From assembly GCA_002352105.1 (NCBI GenBank), contig DEHV01000071.1, positions 688 to 6,422 of the forward strand: a DNA stretch of 5,735 nucleotides, given 5' to 3'. The stretch is from Chitinophagaceae bacterium UBA2791 (GTDB taxonomy: Bacteria > Bacteroidota > Bacteroidia > Chitinophagales > Chitinophagaceae). The notes under the pieces were generated by a model. That model ran no database searches and was not told the origin of the DNA. It saw only the letters and a list, made by a program, of their open reading frames with translations. Below are positions 1 through 4,589 of the stretch, in pieces; position 1 is the stretch's first letter; every line of letters starts with the position of its first letter. Both the position numbers and the translations under genes were made by a program.

Positions 1-96
1 TTTTTTCCCAAGGTCAGCATAGGATATTTCGGCATTTGCCATCATTTCCTGGAGGATCTGAAGATCCAGTTTATCGAGATTCAATTTAGCGGCCAT
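1..96 (-). CDS. Lrp/AsnC family transcriptional regulator, N-terminal fragment (cut by window edge)
   Basis: The minus strand starts at an ATG (94-96) and stays open to the window edge, giving 32 residues. They begin MAAKLNLDKLDLQILQEM and continue with an ISYADLGKK segment. The LDxxDxxIL pattern followed by an (I)SYxxLGKK helix is the usual opening of the winged helix-turn-helix DNA-binding domain of Lrp/AsnC regulators. Such proteins are about 150 residues long, with a C-terminal RAM domain that binds an amino acid; that part lies outside the window. No Shine-Dalgarno is visible and the upstream DNA is very AT-rich, which is normal for Bacteroidota. The gene diverges from the RNA locus and the cysteine synthase homologue on the plus strand, so it could regulate them, but that is inference from position only. 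Effector and targets cannot be judged. Confidence 0.78.
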   Translation of the reverse strand, partial: MAAKLNLDKLDLQILQEMMANAEISYADLGKK

Positions 97-248
97 TTTA
101 CTATAGCGTTTTAAATATTATCAATTATATAGTGAATTTACTTAAATAAAATCTAAATATTTAAAATAACAATTAAAAAATAATCAACAAATATGCTTTT
201 TCATTAGTTTTGCTACGGTTTAGTTCTTTTCATGCGGTCGGAACTTTG
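97..248. other. AT-rich divergent intergenic leader
   Basis: This stretch between the Lrp/AsnC-type start and the first RNA hairpin has no plausible coding frame. The part up to about 205 is strongly AT-rich with A- and T-runs, as expected for a divergent promoter region. I could not define a good promoter for the minus-strand regulator; the closest -7 match there lacks a -33 partner. Confidence 0.5.
205..212 (+). promoter_or_regulatory. candidate Bacteroidota -7 box for the RNA locus
   Basis: TAGTTTTG matches the Bacteroidota -7 consensus TAnnTTTG exactly and faces the RNA locus. No clear TTTG-type -33 element sits 19-21 bases upstream, so support is weak. A second, one-mismatch candidate, GAACTTTG, lies at 241-248 directly before the hairpin at 249-283. 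Which of the two is used, if either, would set the RNA start at about 219 or about 255. Confidence 0.25.
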
Positions 249-283
249 ATGAAGCCGGGTTACGGTAAAACATTCCCGGTTTC
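249..283 (+). ncRNA. strong hairpin upstream of the tRNA-like RNA
   Basis: TGAAGCCGGG (249-258) pairs with CCCGGTTTCA (274-283) in a 10-bp stem with one G-U pair and a 15-nt loop. No T-run follows, so it is not a terminator. It may be the 5' domain of the same transcript as the tRNA-like cloverleaf, or a processing or stability element in its leader. A weaker hairpin, with a bulged stem of 317-323 pairing with 342-347, lies between the two. No open reading frame explains it. Confidence 0.4.
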
Positions 284-350
284 AAAGAAGGACAGATCCA
301 AAGGTTTAAAATTCAAGAAAGCGCTAAAACTAATCGATTTCCGCTTCATA

Positions 351-520
351 CTGTAGGGTGATGGAATTTTGGCAGACATACCCTCTTGTCTCGGGGGCGA
401 GGATCACGGGATAAACGTAGCATAATGCCGTTCTGAGCAATCGGAGCGACTGGGGTTGACCACCACAAACATTGTACTATAGCTAACCGCCTCGTGGAGG
501 TTCGAGTCCTCCCTCTACAG
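351..520 (+). ncRNA. tRNA-like RNA, class II (Leu/Ser-like) scaffold with about 87 nt inserted in the variable arm
   Basis: A full cloverleaf can be drawn. The acceptor stem is 352-358 with 513-519, extendable by C351-G520. The D-stem is 361-363 with 377-379, and its loop GAATTTTGGCAGA resembles tRNA-Leu and keeps the invariant GG at 371-372. The anticodon stem is 381-385 with 393-397, the variable stem CGAGG 398-402 with CCTCG 490-494, and the T-stem GGAGG 496-500 with CCTCC 508-512 around the canonical T-loop TTCGAGT. All linkers have tRNA spacing: 2, 1, 0, 1 and 0 bases. Three things are odd. The variable arm holds 87 further bases (403-489) instead of a short loop. The 7-base anticodon loop TTGTCTC gives GTC (Asp) in a Leu/Ser-type body with a pyrimidine at position 37. 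CCA is not encoded; only CA follows G520. A tRNA relic is the main alternative, although every stem is intact. It is too short and lacks the core sequences for tmRNA or a group I intron. Confidence 0.6.
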
Positions 521-544
521 CATCTCTCTCTTAGTAATTATAAG

Positions 545-582
545 ACAGCCCGTAAACTTTGGTTTATGGGCTGTTTTTGTTT
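545..582 (+). terminator. rho-independent terminator of the RNA locus
   Basis: A 13-bp stem, 545-557 with 562-574, contains one G-T pair and a 4-base loop, and it runs straight into TTTTTGTTT. It lies 24 bases after the tRNA-like element and before any protein gene. It therefore ends a plus-strand transcript that contains the tRNA-like RNA, which supports the RNA being expressed as its own unit. Confidence 0.85.
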
Positions 583-612
583 GGGGATATCTGAAAACGA
601 TCAAAAAATTAA

Positions 613-747
613 ATTCAGTCTGAGCCGGTCAAGCAGGTGTACGTCTCGTTGATGGTATTGGGAATAAACTCTTACAGCCGATTTTCGGCCATAAAGCCGC
701 GCGCCATGGACCATTCCGCTCCCAAAACTCACAACGCTGCAAAATGA
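613..747 (+). pseudogene. possible decayed C-terminus of a carboxymuconolactone decarboxylase-like protein (weak)
   Basis: A 44-codon open frame lies between a stop (610-612) and a TGA (745-747), with no usable start near its beginning. Its middle reads SLMVLGINSYSRFSA. That loosely resembles the C-terminal I-N-x-W-x-R-[LF] pattern I associate with carboxymuconolactone decarboxylase/alkylhydroperoxidase-family proteins. The similarity is short and from memory, with Tyr in place of Trp. A hairpin (677-689) lies inside the frame. It may equally be non-coding sequence between the terminator and the cysteine synthase homologue. Confidence 0.15.
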
Positions 748-772
748 TTTATATTCATCTCAAAATATCATT

Positions 773-1702
773 ATGACTGCCGTATCAACGCTTGAATTAA
801 TCACCCATACGCCCCTGCTTCATTTGGATAAGCTGAGCGGAACAGGGAATGGAAAAATATATGGCAAACTGGAATACCTGCAACCCGGAGGCAGCGTAAA
901 GGACAGGGCTGCGCTGCAGATCATCAAGGACGCGTACCGGTCAGGCAGGTTAAGCAAGGGACAGACCGTGGTAGAAATGACCAGCGGTAATATGGGCGCC
1001 GGACTGGCCCTGGTTTGCCGGCAATTCGGCAACCCGTTTATCGCGGTGATGTCTAAGGGCAATAGCCCGGAACGGCTTAAAATATTAAATGCCTTTGGCG
1101 CAGAGATCGTCTTAACGGAACAGATAGACGGCGGCCCCGGAATGGTTACCGGCAAAGACATTGAACAGGCATCCCGGATCGCGCGGGAACTGGCTGAGGA
1201 AAAAAAAGCATTTTATGTGGATCAGTTCAACAATCCCTCGGGAATTGCGGCTCATTTTGAAACGACCGGTCCCGAGATATGGAACGACCTGAACAATATT
1301 GACGCATTCATTGCCGCGATCGGCACTGGCGGGACTTTCACCGGTACAGCCAAATATCTAAAATCAAAAAACAGGAATATTATCTGCATTGCAGTGGAAC
1401 CGCAAAACGCCGCCATTTTAAAAACAGGCAGGGTCATCGACCCCCGGCATATCATCCAGGGCACCAGCTATGGCATCGTTCCTCCGCATTGGGATAGTAG
1501 CCTCGCAGATGATATTATCACCGTCGACGACCAGGAAGTGGAACGGGTGACAAAACTACTTTCGCATGAACAGGGGCTTTATGTAGGATATTCTTCAGGA
1601 GCCAATGTCGCTGCAGCTATACAATATCTCAAAGGGAGCAAGGATGCGATCAATATAGCAACCATTCTTTGCGATACCGGTTATAAATACACGGATCTGT
1701 AA
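773..1702 (+). CDS. PLP-dependent cysteine synthase family protein
   Basis: The protein has 309 residues, the normal length of O-acetylserine sulfhydrylase and cystathionine beta-synthase-type fold II enzymes. These cytoplasmic enzymes make cysteine or related amino acids from an activated serine. GGSVKDR at 39-45 holds the lysine (K43) expected to form the Schiff base with PLP. TSGNMG at 70-75 is the substrate-binding loop, normally TSGNTG. HFETTGPEIW at 161-170 is typical of the family. GTGGT at 184-188 binds the PLP phosphate, and SSG at 274-276 contacts the pyridine ring. The start fits, since the conserved TPLLHL motif begins at residue 13. Methionine in place of threonine in the substrate loop suggests a subfamily that may not be the main CysK, so I give no symbol. 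It lies downstream of the RNA terminator and diverges from the Lrp/AsnC-type gene. No clear promoter or Shine-Dalgarno is visible. Confidence 0.88.
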   Translation: MTAVSTLELITHTPLLHLDKLSGTGNGKIYGKLEYLQPGGSVKDRAALQIIKDAYRSGRLSKGQTVVEMTSGNMGAGLALVCRQFGNPFIAVMSKGNSPERLKILNAFGAEIVLTEQIDGGPGMVTGKDIEQASRIARELAEEKKAFYVDQFNNPSGIAAHFETTGPEIWNDLNNIDAFIAAIGTGGTFTGTAKYLKSKNRNIICIAVEPQNAAILKTGRVIDPRHIIQGTSYGIVPPHWDSSLADDIITVDDQEVERVTKLLSHEQGLYVGYSSGANVAAAIQYLKGSKDAINIATILCDTGYKYTDL

Positions 1703-1836
1703 CTTTTTGTCGCAGAATACCACGCTGATCGCATGTATACGATTTCGCGCCAAGAAAAATAGCAACCCGAAACAATGTGACCTGATCGCAACTCTCATCC
1801 TTCGCCCGGTCCAAGAACGTACAATACTTCAGAGCC

Positions 1837-1851
1837 GCAGGATCCTCCTGC
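1837..1851. repeat. small perfect inverted repeat downstream of the thioesterase gene
   Basis: GCAGGA (1837-1842) and TCCTGC (1846-1851) form a perfect 6-bp stem around a 3-base loop, 20 bases past the thioesterase stop. It lacks a T-run on either strand, so calling it a terminator is not justified. The rest of 1703-1871, between the convergent ends of the cysteine synthase and thioesterase genes, shows nothing I can identify. Confidence 0.25.
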
Positions 1852-1871
1852 ATATACCCTTCTTCGGCGCA

Positions 1872-2309
1872 TCAGCCCAACACAAAATCATCGGTTTTCG
1901 GGATCTCGTCAAATACTTTTTTCACGATCGGCGGAATGGGAGAGACCAGTTTGCGCAATGCCGTATCGATCCAGGCCCCATCAACCGTTATTACAGCCAT
2001 CAGCTTATTATCGGCAGATAGAAACTCATGTCGTATCGACCATCGCGAGCCGTCGGGTTTTAACCTGGACACCTTAGCATTTATCGTGACGGTATCCGAC
2101 AAGCGGATCTCCCTTCTGAACAGGCATTCCTCCCGGAACAGGACAGGCCCCAGTTTCAGGTCTTTCATCAACTGCAGGGTCAGGCCCAGCTCCTCCAATA
2201 TTTCGACCCTTAGTTCCGCGCCAAAATCGTAGTACACGCTATGGCGCAGATGAAAATTAGGATCCAGGTCGGCCCAACGAAGGGAAATCTTTTTACTGAA
2301 TGTCGGCAT
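1872..2309 (-). CDS. hotdog-fold acyl-CoA thioesterase (4HBT family)
   Basis: The protein has 145 residues, typical of single-domain hotdog thioesterases of the YbgC/FadM type, which hydrolyse acyl-CoA thioesters in the cytoplasm. The N-terminal RWADLDPNFHLRHSVYYDF (11-29) matches the family signature RxxDxDxxxHxxxxxYxxF. In it D16 is the expected catalytic aspartate and H20 the conserved histidine. The middle (about 53-95) carries the alternating pattern of the central sheet, including EECLFRREIRLSD and a GSRWSIRHEF strand. Substrate cannot be inferred; some relatives act on aromatic or hydroxylated CoA esters, others on long-chain ones. The gene is convergent with the cysteine synthase homologue and downstream of recA on the same strand, but the recA terminator separates them, so it is probably transcribed alone. 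ATG at 2309 is the natural start because the signature begins about 10 residues later. Confidence 0.85.
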   Translation of the reverse strand: MPTFSKKISLRWADLDPNFHLRHSVYYDFGAELRVEILEELGLTLQLMKDLKLGPVLFREECLFRREIRLSDTVTINAKVSRLKPDGSRWSIRHEFLSADNKLMAVITVDGAWIDTALRKLVSPIPPIVKKVFDEIPKTDDFVLG

Positions 2310-2325
2310 ACAAGGAATTTATCTT

Positions 2326-2333
2326 CAAAACTA
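2326..2333 (-). promoter_or_regulatory. candidate -7 box of the thioesterase gene
   Basis: On the minus strand TAGTTTTG matches TAnnTTTG exactly, 16 bases before the thioesterase ATG. A poor -33 match (TTCCG) lies 19 bases further upstream. Transcription would start only about 10 bases before the ATG. The box overlaps a short inverted repeat, ACTACGTTAGT (2330-2340), which could be an operator but may be chance. Confidence 0.35.
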
Positions 2334-2480
2334 CGTTAGTATACTGTGTTTTCGGAACGATCAAAACCTGAAACAGCTGAGAACGGCGCAGACGAAAATC
2401 ATTTTCCGTCAGGTATTCGATTAAAAAGCTGGATCAAAAAGCTAATACAGCTTCTTCGCGACAACTGGCTTAGCATACCG

Positions 2481-2575
2481 GCATCTGACCAATCACTACA
2501 AAGTAAAAGCGCTGACCGCAGCCGGCCTTTTTCCTTTTTCGATCAACATCTAATCAATCGATATAAAGTAAAAGC
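2481..2575. repeat. imperfect 30-bp direct repeat, 65-bp spacing
   Basis: Positions 2481-2510 and 2546-2575 agree at 24 of 30 bases, and both end in AAAGTAAAAGC. On the minus strand this end is the T-rich tail of the recA terminator. The left copy is also preceded on the minus strand by a GC-rich stretch, but that can form only a 4-bp stem. The pair looks like a duplicated terminator tail whose second hairpin has decayed. Confidence 0.6.
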
Positions 2576-2593
2576 CCCCGTAAAAACGGAGGC
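2562..2593 (-). terminator. rho-independent terminator of recA
   Basis: On the minus strand GCCTCCGT pairs with ACGGGGGC (2586-2593 with 2574-2581): 8 bp with one T-G pair around a TTTT loop. TTTTACTTTATAT follows. It lies 70 bases past the recA stop and points the right way to end the recA transcript before the thioesterase gene. Confidence 0.8.
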
Positions 2594-2662
2594 CGATACT
2601 TACTAACCCATAGTCTGTCCGTCCATATTTTGATCTGCTGAAATATCTTGTACGCCCCTATA

Positions 2663-3664
2663 TCAGGCTTCCTGCAATTCTTTTAGTTTTTCCCTGATCT
2701 TGGTCTCGATCTCGCCGGCAAGCGCAGGATTATCGGCCATTAGTTGTTTAACGGTCTCGCGCCCCTGCCCCAACTTATCGCCATTATAACTGAACCAGCT
2801 TCCGCTTTTCTGAATGATATTTAATTCTACGCCCATATCAATGATCTCGCCGGTTTTAGAAATGCCTTCGCCAAAAACAATATCAAACTCGGCGTTCCGG
2901 AAGGGAGGAGCTACCTTATTTTTAACCACTTTTACCTTAACCCTGTTGCCTACCGCTTCATCGCCATCCTTGATCTGCGCCATGCGCCGGATATCTAACC
3001 TCACAGAAGCGTAGAATTTCAAAGCATTACCGCCTGTGGTCGTTTCGGGATTGCCGAACATAACGCCGATCTTTTCCCTCAACTGGTTGATGAAAATACA
3101 GATGGTATTCGTCTTGTTAATGGTGCCCGTAAGCTTTCTCAGCGCCTGCGACATCAATCTTGCCTGCAACCCCATTTTACTGTCGCCCATCTCTCCCTCC
3201 AGCTCTCCTTTCGGTACCAGGGCCGCCACGGAATCAATGACCACGACATCCAAAGCCCCGGAAAGTATCAGCCGGTCCGCTATTTCCAGGGCCTGCTCGC
3301 CATAATCAGGCTGCGAGATCAGCAGGTTATCTACATCTACTCCCAGCTTTTTGGCATAGGCGCTGTCAAATGCATGCTCCGCATCCACAATGGCGCACAT
3401 GCCGCCTTTTTTCTGCGCCTCCGCAATTACATGAATCGCTATGGTTGTTTTACCAGAAGATTCAGGTCCATATATCTCAATGATCCTGCCCTTGGGCAAT
3501 CCTCCTACCCCCAATGCAGTGTCCAGCCCGATAGAGCCTGTGGATACCACTTCCAGCGCATCCTGCGATCGCTCATTCATCATCATTACGCTCCCTTTCC
3601 CAAAATCCTTGTCGATTTTGTCCATTGTTAGTTTCAGGGCTTTTAGTTTTTCGGCGTTTGACAT
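2663..3664 (-). CDS. recA: DNA recombinase RecA
   Basis: RecA binds single-stranded DNA as an ATP-driven filament and catalyses homologous pairing and strand exchange in recombinational repair. The 333-residue protein aligns by eye over its full length. Walker A is GPESSGKT at 66-73 with K72. The catalytic glutamate is E96 in IVDAEHAFD. Walker B is VVIDSV at 141-146 with D144. These numbers equal those of E. coli RecA. Loop L1 (about 157-170, EGEMGDSKMGLQARL) and loop L2 (about 196-215, ending in the TTTGG stretch) bind DNA. The C-terminal domain ends in EKLKELQEA, so the long acidic tail of E. coli RecA is absent and the protein is slightly shorter. The start is natural, with MSNAEKLKALKLTMDKI as the N-terminal helix. 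It lies downstream of the PAP2-like gene, with 167 bases and a promoter candidate between them, and has its own terminator. Confidence 0.98.
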   Translation of the reverse strand: MSNAEKLKALKLTMDKIDKDFGKGSVMMMNERSQDALEVVSTGSIGLDTALGVGGLPKGRIIEIYGPESSGKTTIAIHVIAEAQKKGGMCAIVDAEHAFDSAYAKKLGVDVDNLLISQPDYGEQALEIADRLILSGALDVVVIDSVAALVPKGELEGEMGDSKMGLQARLMSQALRKLTGTINKTNTICIFINQLREKIGVMFGNPETTTGGNALKFYASVRLDIRRMAQIKDGDEAVGNRVKVKVVKNKVAPPFRNAEFDIVFGEGISKTGEIIDMGVELNIIQKSGSWFSYNGDKLGQGRETVKQLMADNPALAGEIETKIREKLKELQEA

Positions 3665-3719
3665 ATAAAAGATTTAATGATCCGTTTCAGGAATTTGTTT
3701 GTTCAAATTTATTACTTGG

Positions 3720-3727
3720 CAAATGTA
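3720..3727 (-). promoter_or_regulatory. candidate -7 box of recA
   Basis: On the minus strand TACATTTG matches the TAnnTTTG consensus and lies 55 bases before the recA ATG. The region upstream is A/T-tract rich (about 3740-3790), but a clear TTTG -33 element is missing. A second exact match, TAAATTTG, lies at 3704-3711. Either would give recA its own transcript. I see no clear operator. Confidence 0.4.
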
Positions 3728-3831
3728 ATGGAAATTATCTTATTAACACTAATTTTTTTAGCAGAAAAAACTAATTGTTTTAGATGTTTTTCTGAGCGCA
3801 GGCTGGTTAAATAAACAAGGAAAGATGGGGA

Positions 3832-4512
3832 TTAGTTCAGCCATGCCGCCAGCAACTGGCAAAATATCCCTATGAACAGGCCGCTATAGACCTCAAAAGG
3901 GCGATGGTCCGATACCAGCAAACGCGCCGTGCATATCGCACCGGCTACCAGCCAGGCAATGGCAATATACTGACCACTGGCGCCGACAGAGCCCATCGCG
4001 GCCAAAAATATAAAGCAGGCCATTCCGCCCGCGCCCAGCGCATGCAGGCTGATCTTATAATAGATATTCGCGAGCCATGCCGCAATAATGGTAATGAAAC
4101 AACCGAGCAGAAACTGCCGGAACAGCCCGGGGATCTCCGTAAAATTCCGCAAGACAAACCAACCCCAGAAATAGAAGACCATCGTGGCCGCCAGGGGAAT
4201 GATCCGCTCCTTCTGCGTATTCAGAAAAATATTACTGATGAATTTCAGCCTCCAGCACAAAAATACCGTGATCAGCGGCAAAAAACACAGGTTCACGAAC
4301 ACGGTGGCGGTCAGGTTGATCTTTGCCCGCAAAGAGTAGCCCGCAAAGAGGAGGGGGTGAACAAACAACAGGAAACAGGCTACATAAACAGGAAGCAATA
4401 CAGGATGGAAAACATAGGATATCAAATGAGCGCCGGCGCTAACCGCGACAGGCTGGGACGGAATTGCCCGCTCTTCTGCCTCCGCATTTCCCGTTATTGT
4501 TCTTTCCGTCAT
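3832..4512 (-). CDS. divergent PAP2-like integral membrane protein
   Basis: The protein has 226 residues and about six or seven hydrophobic segments (roughly 31-50, 68-88, 105-122, 134-152, 160-178, 180-199 and 208-224), so it belongs in the inner membrane. Three clusters resemble the motifs of PAP2 (type 2 phosphatidic acid phosphatase) enzymes in the right order. KERIIP at 101-106 is close to the KxxxxxxRP motif, KISLHALG at 153-160 to the PSGH motif, and R197 with H203 in RLLVSDHRPFEVYSG to the SRxxxxxH motif. H157 and H203 would be the catalytic pair. The match is loose: the canonical PSGH is absent and the spacing of motif 1 is altered. It may therefore be a non-canonical lipid phosphatase acting on a substrate such as phosphatidate or undecaprenyl pyrophosphate, or a non-catalytic relative. 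It lies 77 bases after rpoN on the same strand, so co-transcription is plausible. Confidence 0.65.
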   Translation of the reverse strand: MTERTITGNAEAEERAIPSQPVAVSAGAHLISYVFHPVLLPVYVACFLLFVHPLLFAGYSLRAKINLTATVFVNLCFLPLITVFLCWRLKFISNIFLNTQKERIIPLAATMVFYFWGWFVLRNFTEIPGLFRQFLLGCFITIIAAWLANIYYKISLHALGAGGMACFIFLAAMGSVGASGQYIAIAWLVAGAICTARLLVSDHRPFEVYSGLFIGIFCQLLAAWLN

Positions 4513-4547
4513 ACAATAGGATTGATATAAGTCTCGCAGCCCCCGGC

Positions 4548-4583
4548 ATGCGCGGCGCGGCCGACCTGAATATGCGCGGCCGC
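4548..4583. repeat. GC-rich direct and inverted repeats between rpoN and the PAP2-like gene
   Basis: ATGCGCGGC occurs at 4548-4556 and 4572-4580, and GCGCGGCCG at 4555-4563 and 4574-4582. The second copy also closes a small hairpin, ATGCG with CGCAT (4572-4576 with 4581-4585). There is no T-run, so it is not a standard terminator. It may be a processing or attenuation element within the transcript, or chance in a GC-rich spot. Confidence 0.4.
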
Positions 4584-4589
4584 ATCCTT

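Larger units (their letters stand above)
2310..2662. other. intergenic region between the thioesterase gene and recA
   Basis: These 353 bases hold the thioesterase promoter candidate, an imperfect direct repeat and the recA terminator. A plus-strand frame of 86 codons (2346-2606) crosses the terminator palindrome and resembles nothing I know, so I do not call a gene. The stretch next to recA (2594-2662) is its 3' untranslated region, with no other signal that I see. Confidence 0.6.

Noticed and set aside
371..384. Sigma-54 type promoter (TTGGCAG within the tRNA-like RNA)
   Set aside because: The GG is present but no GC follows at the required 10-base spacing.
351..520. Group I intron or tmRNA as explanation for the tRNA-like element
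   Set aside because: The anticodon stem closes without the insert, the insert is only 87 bases, and I see no intron core sequences. There is no tag reading frame ending in ALAA and the 5' end does not look like tmRNA.
1645..1790. Three copies of the octamer TGATCGCA (one inverted: 1645-1652, 1726-1733, 1783-1790)
   Set aside because: Irregular spacing and one copy inside coding sequence; probably chance.
1650..1853. 67-codon minus-strand frame after the thioesterase gene
   Set aside because: It overlaps the end of the cysteine synthase gene antisense and resembles no protein I know.
1707..2021. 104-codon plus-strand frame
   Set aside because: It overlaps the end of the well-supported thioesterase gene on the other strand and has no recognisable domain.
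2346..2606. 86-codon plus-strand frame
   Set aside because: It runs through the recA terminator and the direct repeat, has no recognisable motif, and starts inside the thioesterase promoter region.
3904..4530. 208-codon plus-strand frame
   Set aside because: It lies over the PAP2-like gene on the opposite strand, is full of charged and polar residues and resembles no family. It is a shadow frame.
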